From positions 1-28,620 of the IMG/VR virus record IMGVR_UViG_3300037150_000193: a DNA stretch of 28,620 bases. The stretch is one strand, 5' to 3'. Shown here in pieces: positions 18,869 to 26,648 of this stretch. Made by a program: the position numbers and the translations under genes. The stretch comes from a virus. Position 1 is the stretch's first letter, and each line of letters opens with the position of its first letter. The notes under the pieces were generated by a model. That model was not told the origin of the DNA and did not search any database. It saw nothing but the letters and a program-made list of their open reading frames with translations.

Positions 18869-19404
18869 TAAGTAAGAGCCGCAAACAATTCGAGAAACTT
18901 CCTTTCAGCCATTTCAGGAGACCACGGTACGATGATCTCTCGGAGTGGCTGAAAATTTTCTTCCCGCCATTTGGCCGGCCCCGGCCCCATTAAATCCCTC
19001 TTCTCAGTCATAAGCAACTCATTATCGGCTACCTTGACTTCTACGGGCTCGGCCGGCGAGAGCCCGAAGCGCGCGCAAACGCATTTCATCAAGGGTTCTT
19101 CGATTTCCCGGTAGGCATCTCCGAGTCGCGAATAATGCTTGATCGGCCCCGCGAGATCCACCAGGTAGGTTTCGGGCGCATCGTGAAGCAGCCCCCAAAG
19201 GCGATGAGGGGGCTTAACGTGTAAAGCCACTCTTACCGAATGCTCGGCCACTGAGTAGAATTTACGAACGTGGCCGGAATACCGGCATTGATTTGAGAGA
19301 GCGTGAGCAATATCCTCAACAACTATTTCCTCGGGCCGAGGATCAAGCGGCCAAAACTGAATGCCCGTGAAAGTTTGCAACCAATCGCCTTTTCGTTGCT
19401 CCAT
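18865..19404 (-). CDS. HD-domain phosphohydrolase (YfbR-like 5-prime-nucleotidase family)
   Basis: This 179-residue metal-dependent nucleotide phosphohydrolase has its ligands in order: DIAHALS (His34), SVAEHSVRVA (His55), GLLHDAPE (His74, Asp75, Glu78) and KVADNE (Asp127). The family dephosphorylates deoxynucleoside monophosphates or triphosphates. Segment TFTGIQFWPLDPRPEEI is typical of the phage branch. The frame opens at a TTG (19416), but the ATG at 19404 has a GAGG six bases upstream. Its stop overlaps the RAMA gene stop in a convergent arrangement with no space for a terminator. It diverges from the 19492 operon across a shared operator. Confidence 0.85.
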   Translation of the reverse strand: MEQRKGDWLQTFTGIQFWPLDPRPEEIVVEDIAHALSNQCRYSGHVRKFYSVAEHSVRVALHVKPPHRLWGLLHDAPETYLVDLAGPIKHYSRLGDAYREIEEPLMKCVCARFGLSPAEPVEVKVADNELLMTEKRDLMGPGPAKWREENFQPLREIIVPWSPEMAERKFLELFAALTY

Positions 19405-19423
19405 AATCCCCCTCAAAAATTAT

Positions 19424-19448
19424 TATTGACGGCAACGTCATTTATAGT
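19424..19448 (+). promoter_or_regulatory. Second copy of the TGACG-N4-CGTCA operator
   Basis: The word TATTGACG-GCAA-CGTCATTTA lies between the divergent HD gene and the recombination operon; the perfect arms are TGACG (19427-19431) and CGTCA (19436-19440). A TATAGT -10-like box (19443-19448) follows for the rightward genes; its -35 is weak (TTATTA, 19420-19425), as expected of a regulated promoter. Confidence 0.5.
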
Positions 19449-19491
19449 TTAAGGTGGTTCTCGTGTCAATCGAAACTTTGGAGGCAAAGTA

Positions 19492-20208
19492 ATGGAGATG
19501 CAGATTAAGGCCGATTTCTCAGCATTAACCGCAGAACAGCGAGAGCATTTGGCCGGATTTATTCTCACCTTTCCGCCGATACCTGACGGTATGAGCGGTA
19601 AGGCTCTTGAGAGCGACAATATCATTCGTATCCCCATCGAACCCGATGATCCCGCCGCCGCATTCGCAAGCGTGGGTTATCCGGTATCCGAAGCCGCTCC
19701 AAGCGTTATTATTCCGCCACCCCCGCCGCCGGAAGCGAGCATAGCACCCGCCGCCGCGCCCACCGTGGGAGTGATCGTCGATAAGAGCGGGCTCCCTTGG
19801 GATGGCCGGATTCACGCAAGCAGCAAGGCTAAGAATGCCGATGGTTCATGGCGCGGCAAGCGCGGAGTTGCCCCCGGCATTCTCGCTCAGGTTGAAACCG
19901 AGTTGAAAGCCCTGATGGCGATTCCCGCATCGGCTGGCCCCCAACTCGTACCCGCCCCTCCCGCGCCGGCCGCCGCTGTGCCGCCCCCGCCATCCGGCGG
20001 CCCTGATCCGTTGAGCGGATTTATCGGGCTCATGGGCCGGGCTTCGGCGGCCATGCAAGCCAAGAAACTTACCGAAGATGAAATCAAAACTTGCTGCAAG
20101 AGCATCGATCCGAGCCTGAGCGCGTTACCCTTGCTCGCAAACCGTCTCGATCTTGTTCCCTCCGTTGCTGCGCTGATTGATGGCATCATTGCAGGTCGTT
20201 CCGCATGA
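19492..20208 (+). CDS. Conserved phage recombination-operon protein with VDKSGLPWDGRIHASSK motif
   Basis: This 238-residue protein contains a segment at about 96-126, VDKSGLPWDGRIHASSKAKN followed by DGSWRGKRGV, which recurs in many phage proteins encoded next to single-strand annealing and SSB genes; its function is not established. Two Pro/Ala-rich low-complexity linkers (PPPPPPEASIAPAAAP at about 77-92 and a similar one at 152-168) flank it. The C-terminal helix bundle (KKLTEDEIKTCCKSIDPSL, NRLDLVPSVAALIDGII) completes it. The start has GGAGG seven bases upstream. It is the first gene of the rightward replication operon and overlaps the DUF2800 gene by ATGA. Confidence 0.75.
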   Translation: MEMQIKADFSALTAEQREHLAGFILTFPPIPDGMSGKALESDNIIRIPIEPDDPAAAFASVGYPVSEAAPSVIIPPPPPPEASIAPAAAPTVGVIVDKSGLPWDGRIHASSKAKNADGSWRGKRGVAPGILAQVETELKALMAIPASAGPQLVPAPPAPAAAVPPPPSGGPDPLSGFIGLMGRASAAMQAKKLTEDEIKTCCKSIDPSLSALPLLANRLDLVPSVAALIDGIIAGRSA

Positions 20209-21359
20209 GCGGAGTCCACGCATTCTTACCGCCTTCCTCCGCTTCATCGTGGGTTGAGTGTGCCTTATGGCCCACAATGAACGCGCGGTATCCGCGAGAA
20301 GCGAGCGCCGAAGCCGCCGAAGGCGATGCGGCTCACTGGTGCGCGTGGGAAATCCTTGCCGGCCGCGAGTGTAAGGAAGGCGCGGCCGCCCCTAATGGTC
20401 AAATCATCACCGAAGAAATGCTTGATGGAGCGGATTTAATTATCGAGACGGTTCAAAAACAGATGGGGATAATTCGTACTCCAATGGCGGCCTTGCGAGT
20501 TGAGCAAAAAGTTGCCGTCCCGTTCGGTACCGGCAATTTCGGAACCCCGGACTTATGGGCAATCTCAGCGGAGCTAAGGAATATTGCAATTTTTGATTAC
20601 AAATTCGGCCATCGGTTTGTTGATGAATGGTGGAATCCGCAAGGGCTCTGCTATCTCGCCGGCATCGTGGAAATTCTTTGCTCTGAATGGAAGATCGGCC
20701 CCGGCGCGTTCGATCAAATGGGCGTAACCGTGAGCTTTACCGTTATCCAACCGCGATGCTATTACAAGGGAAAGCCCGTAAGAACCCACACATTCAAACT
20801 GATCGAAGCGCGCGAGCATTTCAATCGGCTTGCGAACATGGCCGAAGCGGCAACAGTGGCCGCACCAGTGGCAACCACGAATACTCATTGTATCGATTGC
20901 CCTGGCCGTCATGCTTGTTCAGCTCTACAGCTCGCGGCTTACTCCGATGCTGAGGTTTCAAACGCTCGCTCGCCGGTAGATTTAACGCCGGAAGCGGCCG
21001 CGCTCGAATTGCGATTCCTCTCGCGCTCGCTGGATAGACTCGAAGCGCGCGTTGACGGTCTGAGGGAATTGGCGATTGCGAATTTACGCGCGGGAAAGCC
21101 GAACCCATATTTCCGCCTTGAGCCTGGTTTCGGCCGTAAGGCGTGGATTATTCCCGATGGTCAGGTTCTCGCAATCGGCCAACTTTACGGAAAGGATCTT
21201 TCAAAAACCGCCGTTATTACTCCGTCTCAAGCCAAGAAAGCCGGCGTCGATGAAAAAATTATCGATGCTAATAGTTTCATTCCATCAACCACGCTAAAAC
21301 TCGTTGCCGAAAATCCCGCCGATGCTCGAAAAGTATTCGGCCAACCTCTGGAGGGTTAA
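20205..21359 (+). CDS. DUF2800 RecB/Cas4-like nuclease with probable Fe-S cluster
   Basis: This 384-residue nuclease is of the PD-(D/E)xK superfamily. Motifs: GDAAHW (His44), FGTPDLW (Asp116), FDYKFG (Asp131, Lys133) and a downstream WWNPQGLCYLAG helix equivalent to the QxxxY motif. Cysteine 19 near the N-terminus and the C-terminal trio Cys229, Cys232, Cys238 (HCIDCPGRHAC) match the one-plus-three arrangement of the iron-sulfur cluster in Cas4 and AddB-type nucleases. It probably resects DNA to give single strands for the neighbouring SSB. It overlaps the upstream gene by ATGA and ends six bases before the SSB gene. Confidence 0.87.
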   Translation: MSGVHAFLPPSSASSWVECALWPTMNARYPREASAEAAEGDAAHWCAWEILAGRECKEGAAAPNGQIITEEMLDGADLIIETVQKQMGIIRTPMAALRVEQKVAVPFGTGNFGTPDLWAISAELRNIAIFDYKFGHRFVDEWWNPQGLCYLAGIVEILCSEWKIGPGAFDQMGVTVSFTVIQPRCYYKGKPVRTHTFKLIEAREHFNRLANMAEAATVAAPVATTNTHCIDCPGRHACSALQLAAYSDAEVSNARSPVDLTPEAAALELRFLSRSLDRLEARVDGLRELAIANLRAGKPNPYFRLEPGFGRKAWIIPDGQVLAIGQLYGKDLSKTAVITPSQAKKAGVDEKIIDANSFIPSTTLKLVAENPADARKVFGQPLEG

Positions 21360-21365
21360 ATCATC

Positions 21366-22292
21366 ATGGCTCAGGATCGTCTAAACATCAGCAGTAAAGA
21401 GGGCTTGCCGGTTGGCCGCATGGTTGCTGGCAATCTCTACACTCCAAATACGAAAGACTTTGACGGGAAGCCGCTCGTTACGAAAACCGGCCCGAATGCC
21501 GGTCAAGCGCGAGTGAGTTACTATCTCGGATTCGCAGTCAAAAAGATAGGCGAAAACCATTGGGCTCAAACTCCCTGGGGCGCAAAGATTTGGGAAGTGG
21601 GGCATCGCGCATTTCCGCAAGCTGCTCAACGGCCCGATTTCGCCTGGAAAATCGAGGATGGCGATTCGGCGGTTCCGAACAAAAAGGGCCGGAAGCCCTG
21701 CGAGAATGAAGGTTATCCCGGCCATTGGATTTTGAAGCTCTCAGGGGGTTTCGCGCCAAAGGTTTACCGTCAGGAAGCCGGCGGTTATGTTCAGGTCACG
21801 GAGCCGAACTACATCAAGCCTGGTTACTTCCTCGAAGCGTCTTTCAGCGTGGACGGCAACGGCAATCAGAATAACCCCGGCGTGTACCTGAACCTTCAAA
21901 TGGTCTGCTTCCGCGCCTATGGCCTCGAGATTGTCTTTGGGCCGAACGTTGAGGAAGCCGGGTTCGGCCAAGCCCCATTGCCGGCCGGCGCGAGCATGGC
22001 GCCCCTTGCGGCCGCTATACCCCTTCCTGGGGCCGCCGCCGCGCCCGCGCCGATACCTGTAGTGCCGAACCCCGGCTTCGTTCAGATGCCGCCGCCGGTC
22101 CCTACAGGTGCGGCGAATGGGAATGGTGCGCCTTTGCCGCCCGCTGGTGCCATCCCGGCGCCGCCTGTACCTGCATCCCCTTCTAACGGCCCGCAAATGA
22201 CCGCCAAGGCCGGCGGGATCACGCGCGAAGCCTACCTTGCCGGCGGTTGGACTGATGCTCAGCTCATCGCCAACGGATATATGACGGCGTAA
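21366..22292 (+). CDS. ssb: DUF2815-like single-stranded DNA-binding protein
   Basis: This 308-residue protein has an N-terminal OB-fold-like domain (about 1-190) ending with PGYFLEASFSVDGNGNQNNP and GVYLNLQMVCFRAYGLEIVF, which matches the DUF2815 family of phage SSBs (gp2.5-like). A long Pro/Ala/Gly linker (about 200-275) follows, then a short C-terminal module REAYLAGGWTDAQLIANGYM seen on several phage replication proteins. It probably coats ssDNA and recruits the polymerase; the usual acidic SSB tip is absent. GGAGGG lies ten bases before the ATG, in the end of the nuclease gene. A stem-loop follows the stop. Confidence 0.82.
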   Translation: MAQDRLNISSKEGLPVGRMVAGNLYTPNTKDFDGKPLVTKTGPNAGQARVSYYLGFAVKKIGENHWAQTPWGAKIWEVGHRAFPQAAQRPDFAWKIEDGDSAVPNKKGRKPCENEGYPGHWILKLSGGFAPKVYRQEAGGYVQVTEPNYIKPGYFLEASFSVDGNGNQNNPGVYLNLQMVCFRAYGLEIVFGPNVEEAGFGQAPLPAGASMAPLAAAIPLPGAAAAPAPIPVVPNPGFVQMPPPVPTGAANGNGAPLPPAGAIPAPPVPASPSNGPQMTAKAGGITREAYLAGGWTDAQLIANGYMTA

Positions 22293-22299
22293 GACAACC

Positions 22300-22319
22300 G
22301 GGAGCCTTTCGGGGCTCCC
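22300..22319 (+). terminator. Stem-loop after the SSB gene
   Basis: GGGAGCC (22300-22306) pairs with GGCTCCC (22313-22319) around a six-base loop. There is no U-run after it (ATACAATATT), so it is more likely an RNA-stabilising or partial terminator structure than a full stop, allowing high SSB and lower downstream expression. Confidence 0.5.
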
Positions 22320-22358
22320 ATACAATATTCAAATAATTCAAATTCAGGAGTTAGGACA

Positions 22359-23186
22359 ATGGCTGATGGAGTGCAATTCGTTGGCGAAGTTGGGAGGGCT
22401 GCAACGCAATACGCCGCTTATCCCGAGGACATTTTAATCGATCCTGAACTGAACGGCCGGCATGAGCATACCGGCGTTGAACAGCTCGCCGCCGATATTG
22501 CTCTGAACGGGCAACATCAGCCGGTCGTTTGCAGGAAAACCGATAGTGGAAAACCGATGCTCACTTTCGGCCATCGCCGCTATCGGGCGATTTGCTTGCT
22601 GAACGAACAGAACCCAAAGAGCCTCCGTAAAGTTCTCTTCGTCTACAAAAAGATGAGCGAAGGCGATGCTTTTATTACGGCTATCGGGGAGAATCGTTTT
22701 CGCAAAGACGTTTCGCCGATTGACGATGCGGCCAACATCGAAATTCTCCGCCGGCGATTCGGGAAAACCGACGAGGATATTGCGGCGATTTATTTTCCTG
22801 AGGCTATCGCTGATGAGGAAACGAAAGCCGCTCTCCGCTTCGTTAAGGATCGTTCCGCTCTGATCGAGTTGGCCCCCGAAGCCGCCCAGGCCGTCAGAGA
22901 TGGACGAATCAAAGTGACGGCTGCAAAGGCACTCTCAAAGCTCACCAGGGAGCAACAGAGAATCAAGGTATCGAAGGCCGGCAAGATCAAAGGGGCTGAC
23001 GTGAAAAGCTCCGAGCCGAAACCGGCGAAGGTGAAGAAAGCGCCCGAGCCCACTTTGTTGCTAAGGGTCGGGGCCGTTATCGGAAGCGTGGATTGGAGCA
23101 AACTTAAAGAGGATGAGGATACAATTCCCGTTGATGCCATTACCCTGATTGCGCTCAGGGATTACGTTGCGGATCTTCAAGGATGA
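22359..23186 (+). CDS. ParB/Spo0J-like protein
   Basis: This 275-residue protein has an N-terminal ParB/Srx-type domain: DPELNGRHEHTGVEQLAADI, NGQHQPVVCRK, TFGHRRYRA (69-77, the CTPase/nuclease-type motif) and GENRFRKDVSPID (110-122). An HTH-like helical region follows (about 123-200, RRRFGKTDEDIAAIYF), then a Lys-rich linker and a C-terminal helical domain. In phages such proteins serve as DNA-binding regulators, nucleases or partition factors. No ParA partner is visible, which argues against plasmid-type partition. The ATG has AGGAG eight bases upstream. It overlaps the PolB gene by ATGA. Confidence 0.82.
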   Translation: MADGVQFVGEVGRAATQYAAYPEDILIDPELNGRHEHTGVEQLAADIALNGQHQPVVCRKTDSGKPMLTFGHRRYRAICLLNEQNPKSLRKVLFVYKKMSEGDAFITAIGENRFRKDVSPIDDAANIEILRRRFGKTDEDIAAIYFPEAIADEETKAALRFVKDRSALIELAPEAAQAVRDGRIKVTAAKALSKLTREQQRIKVSKAGKIKGADVKSSEPKPAKVKKAPEPTLLLRVGAVIGSVDWSKLKEDEDTIPVDAITLIALRDYVADLQG

Positions 23187-25192
23187 TTCCCCCTCCGCCG
23201 TTAGGGAAGCCGGTAGCGATATGCGATACAGAGGCGTACCCTAACTATTGGTTGCTAAAGATCCGGGTCAGAAATGGCCCGGTTTTTACCTTTTCTCTTC
23301 GCGCCGGGCAATCCTTCGATCAAGGAACCTGCAAGCGAATCGAGTATCTTTTCCGCCTGTTCACAGTGATAAGTTTCAACGGCAATTACTACGATGTGCC
23401 GATGATCTCGGCCGCTCTATGCGGCTTCACTTGCGAACAGCTCAAATGGGTAAATGATGAAATTATCGTTCAACAGAAAAAGCCCTGGGAGCTTGGGCTC
23501 TCTACCGAGTGGCGACCGCCGGATCACATCGATGTAATGGAAGTTCTACCAGGCGCGGGAAGTCAAAAGCAATACGCCGGCCGCATCCACTGTAAGACGA
23601 TGCGGGATCTCCCCTATGAGCCTGACGCATATCTGAGCGAAGCTCAAATTCTCGAAGTCGATTCCTATTGCGAAAACGATTTGAGCGTTTTGGATGATTT
23701 GTTCGTTGCCTCCGAAGCCATGCTTTCGATGCGCGAGCATTTGAGCGCGCGTTACAAAATGGATCTTCGCTCAAAGTCTGATGCTCAGCTCGCCGAAGCC
23801 GTTATTAAGCGCCGATGTGAGGAAGCTATTGGCTCGCGGATCTTCAAACCCGAGATCGATTGGAACATCCGATTTCGCTACGAGCCGCCGGAATGGTTGA
23901 CCTTTCAGGGCGACGGGTTGAAGGCCGCCTTTGGGGCTATCAAGGAAGCTATTTTCACCTTAGGGCCAACCGGGGCAGTTGTCATGCCCCCGCAGTTGGA
24001 TGGGCTTGAAATTCCAATCGGTAAAGCGATTTACTCTCTCGGGATTGGGGGCCTTCACTCTAAAGACGGGGTAGCGGTCCATAAATCGGATTCGGAGTGG
24101 GTAATCCGAGACTATGACGTTGCGAGCTATTACCCAAATTTGATTCTGAACTCGGGCAAGTATCCCAAGGCTCTCGGGCCGATGTTCCTTGAAGTCTATC
24201 GAGCGTTGAAGGATGAGCGGCTTGCCGGTAAACAGAGGCAAAAGGAATTAGAGAAACAGGGGTTGAAGGGTACCCCCGAATGGCTCCGCGCCCAGGTGGA
24301 TAACGAAGGCGGAAAGATCATGATTAACGCAACCTGCGGAAAAACCGGGAACCTTTACAGCGTTCTTTTCGCCCCCGAGATGTTGATTCAAACCACGGTA
24401 ACGGGGCAGCTCGCGCTCCTGATGTTGATCGAGTGGCTGGAAATGCAAGAAATCGGTGTGATCTCAGCAAACACTGACGGGGTGATTATTAGGTGCCTTC
24501 GCTCCAAAATTCCAATTGTCGATAGCATCATTGAGTATTGGCAAAAAGTTACCGGCCTGGAGATGGAGAGTGGGGAGCTGAGCGCGATTTACTCCCGAGA
24601 CGTAAACTCGTACATTTCAATCAAGACTGACGGAACCACGAAACGCAAAGGGGAGTATTCTACGGCCGGGCTGATAGAGAAGAAAAATCCCGATGCTGAA
24701 ATTTGCGCCGATGCGGTTGCTGAATTTCTCTCGAAGGGAACGCCGATTCTTTACAGCATCGCGGCTTGCCGGGATATTCGTAAATTCGTCAAGATCCAAA
24801 AGGTTGCCGGGGGAGCCGTCAAGCTATGGGGAGAGGGGCCGCGCAAAAATGCCCTGGTGCGCGAGATGGAGCCGGTTCTAATAGCTCATGGGTGGACTAA
24901 ACAGGGCCGTAAATGGTCTCAAGGGCCAACCCTTTGCACCGATGCGGCCACGGCGTACAAGAGTTGCTTTCAACCTCAGCGGCCCGAATACATGGGAAAA
25001 GTTGTCAGGTTCTATTACGGAACGCATTCGCCTGGGCCGATAATCTATAAAACGAACGGGAACCTTGTCGGCAACAGTTATGGGGCTCAACCGTGTATGA
25101 CACTGCCCCCCGAACTGCCTTCGGATATTGACTATATTTGGTATGTCGATACGGCTGAAAAGATGCTCCGAGACGTGGGGTATTACGATTAA
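23183..25192 (+). CDS. Family B DNA polymerase with 3-prime-5-prime exonuclease
   Basis: This 669-residue replicative polymerase is compact for family B. Exonuclease motifs: CDTEAY (Asp15, Glu17), FNGNYYDVP (Asn66, Asp71) and SYCENDLSVLDD (Tyr162, Asp166). Polymerase: GIGGLHS (287-293), motif A RDYDVASYYP (Asp312), motif B GGKIMINATCGK (Lys378, Asn382, Gly386) and motif C SANTDGVI (429-435; Asp432), where the usual DTD is NTD. The last 150 residues carry the thumb and a C-terminal extension ending with YVDTAEKMLRDVG. The start overlaps the ParB-like gene. It works with the PrimPol helicase and SSB; priming is presumably by the PrimPol. I see no terminal-protein gene. Confidence 0.92.
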   Translation: MIPPPPLGKPVAICDTEAYPNYWLLKIRVRNGPVFTFSLRAGQSFDQGTCKRIEYLFRLFTVISFNGNYYDVPMISAALCGFTCEQLKWVNDEIIVQQKKPWELGLSTEWRPPDHIDVMEVLPGAGSQKQYAGRIHCKTMRDLPYEPDAYLSEAQILEVDSYCENDLSVLDDLFVASEAMLSMREHLSARYKMDLRSKSDAQLAEAVIKRRCEEAIGSRIFKPEIDWNIRFRYEPPEWLTFQGDGLKAAFGAIKEAIFTLGPTGAVVMPPQLDGLEIPIGKAIYSLGIGGLHSKDGVAVHKSDSEWVIRDYDVASYYPNLILNSGKYPKALGPMFLEVYRALKDERLAGKQRQKELEKQGLKGTPEWLRAQVDNEGGKIMINATCGKTGNLYSVLFAPEMLIQTTVTGQLALLMLIEWLEMQEIGVISANTDGVIIRCLRSKIPIVDSIIEYWQKVTGLEMESGELSAIYSRDVNSYISIKTDGTTKRKGEYSTAGLIEKKNPDAEICADAVAEFLSKGTPILYSIAACRDIRKFVKIQKVAGGAVKLWGEGPRKNALVREMEPVLIAHGWTKQGRKWSQGPTLCTDAATAYKSCFQPQRPEYMGKVVRFYYGTHSPGPIIYKTNGNLVGNSYGAQPCMTLPPELPSDIDYIWYVDTAEKMLRDVGYYD

Positions 25193-25560
25193 TGCCAAAA
25201 TTTAAGCATGGTACAACCACTCATCAAAACGGGGGATACCCTAGGCTTTCCGTTGGCCCTCAGCGGTATCGCTATGTCCATGTGTTAGTGGCCGAAGCCT
25301 TCCTCAGACGCCCCTTAAAAAAGGATGAACACGTTCACCATATCGACGGAGACGTTAGAAACCCAAAATGGACGAATCTACTCATCGTCAATCGGGAAAT
25401 TCACAATGCCGTGAGCAACCGCCAATACTACTATCTCAAGCAAAAATATGAGCAAGAGAATGCGGCCTGGTGGGCATATTTTGATGTGACAGGAGAAACC
25501 CCGAAGGAAGCGAAAGAGCGTCAGGATAAGGAAGTCGAATTCGATCCGGCCAACCTCTAA
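25192..25560 (+). CDS. HNH endonuclease
   Basis: This 122-residue HNH_3-type protein has GGYPRLSVGPQRYRYVHVLV, AEAFL, then EHVHHIDGDVRNPKWTNLLI (about 45-65), the catalytic His-His and Asn of the beta-beta-alpha metal fold, and NREIHNAVSNR. Such free-standing HNH genes in phages are often homing endonucleases next to conserved replication genes, or nicking enzymes in packaging. It begins on the last base of the PolB stop (TAATG), so it depends on PolB translation. It ends with a 4-base convergent overlap with the leftward membrane-protein gene. Confidence 0.87.
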   Translation: MPKFKHGTTTHQNGGYPRLSVGPQRYRYVHVLVAEAFLRRPLKKDEHVHHIDGDVRNPKWTNLLIVNREIHNAVSNRQYYYLKQKYEQENAAWWAYFDVTGETPKEAKERQDKEVEFDPANL

Positions 25561-26231
25561 AGGATCGGCGGTTCCAAACTCTTCACATACTGAGCGCCGG
25601 CCCATACGGTAGCCCAAAATCCAAGTTTGACTTTATCGGGATGTAAGAGCTGGTGAGTTTTCCAAGCCGCATCGGAGAGCATGGAATCGCCGCTCGCGCT
25701 CATGCCGTCAACGTGTTTCTCGAAATCCGCGATATAAGGGTTGTTGATCTGAGCGTTCGCGCTCTTAACGGCGGTATCCGCGTCCACCAGGAGCGGCTTT
25801 GCCGCCGCGATGGACTCGTTAGCCGTCTGGATAGTCACCGTGGCCGCCCTGAGGCTCTCTGTTGCGCCGTTGGCCGTTCCCGTGAGCGCATCGGCCGTAC
25901 CGTTCAGGTGTGCCGCTAATCCATCAACGGCCGCCATATCGTGTTCAGCCGCGACGGCAACATCTTTCTCCTGGTATTGGCTCGTTACGAGAATATCCCC
26001 AACCTTCACCATAGCCTTATCGGCGTTCGCCAAGGTTCCGCAAGGATGGCCGTCGCCGCAAGGACGATTGATCGTATCGAGTGCCGCGTTGAGCTTCGAG
26101 AGCGTTGGGGCCGCCTGGTAGCCGTCAACCGCGGCAATGAGATGATGGCATAAACCAAAGCCGCCCCAAACCGTGAGGCTCAGGGCGACGATGATGGAAA
26201 CTCCAATCGAATTGAGAATCCAACGGTTCAT
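25557..26231 (-). CDS. Membrane-anchored Ala-rich coiled-coil protein (lysis region)
   Basis: In this 224-residue protein an N-terminal transmembrane segment (about 6-34, LNSIGVSIIVALSLTVWGGF) is followed by a long Ala/Thr/Asp-rich helical region (about 60-165, HLNGTADALTGTANGATESL, TVTIQTANESIAAAKPLLVD), likely a periplasmic coiled coil. The pair CGDGHPCG at about 58-65 may form a disulfide. A C-terminal hydrophobic patch (KLGFWATVWAGAQYV) ends it. Its place after holin-like genes suggests a spanin or lysis accessory, but it is longer than most i-spanins and no partner o-spanin was seen. Confidence 0.6.
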   Translation of the reverse strand: MNRWILNSIGVSIIVALSLTVWGGFGLCHHLIAAVDGYQAAPTLSKLNAALDTINRPCGDGHPCGTLANADKAMVKVGDILVTSQYQEKDVAVAAEHDMAAVDGLAAHLNGTADALTGTANGATESLRAATVTIQTANESIAAAKPLLVDADTAVKSANAQINNPYIADFEKHVDGMSASGDSMLSDAAWKTHQLLHPDKVKLGFWATVWAGAQYVKSLEPPIL

Positions 26232-26235
26232 TGAG

Positions 26236-26625
26236 TTAAGCGTTAGGTGCGTAAGTTGCCAAAAGGCCGGTGATAATGCTCAAGAAAGCATTGGCCTTTG
26301 CAACGCTTGTTGCACTGGTAATGTGACCCTCGGTAAGCAATTTGGCAAAGTTGCTTTTAACGGCTGTCAGAAAAGTTCCGACGCTAGTAACGTTGCCCGT
26401 GGCTAACATATTTGCCACTGTCCCAAGATCCCCCTGAATGACGGTAATGATGGGATCAACAATCAAAGCGGCCGCCGGATCGACTTCAGCGAGAACCGCT
26501 TCAAAATAAGGCGCAGCCGTATTGAGATCGGCGAGCGCGGCTGCTGCGTCTTTTGGGGCATTTTTGAAAACCTTCGCAAACCAGGTTTTTACATCATCGA
26601 AAATACTTACAATTTCGTTTGCCAT
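26236..26625 (-). CDS. Hypothetical Ala-rich helical protein, 129 residues
   Basis: The protein is nearly all alpha-helical and moderately hydrophobic: FDDVKTWFAKVFKNAPKDAA, FEAVLAEVDPAAALIVDPII, NVTSVGTFLTAVKSNFAKLL, KANAFLSIITGLLATYA. No single segment is long and apolar enough to be a clear membrane span. It starts after a GGAAGG ribosome site and lies four bases before the membrane-protein gene. The family resembles small proteins in phage lysis regions, but I cannot assign a function. Confidence 0.6.
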   Translation of the reverse strand: MANEIVSIFDDVKTWFAKVFKNAPKDAAAALADLNTAAPYFEAVLAEVDPAAALIVDPIITVIQGDLGTVANMLATGNVTSVGTFLTAVKSNFAKLLTEGHITSATSVAKANAFLSIITGLLATYAPNA

Positions 26626-26648
26626 TGGATTTACCTTCCTTCTCGGGT

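Noticed and set aside
18865-19404. Calling the HD protein a DatZ of a 2-aminoadenine phage
   Set aside because: The motif spacing and flanking segments look like the general YfbR-like phage branch, and no PurZ is seen.
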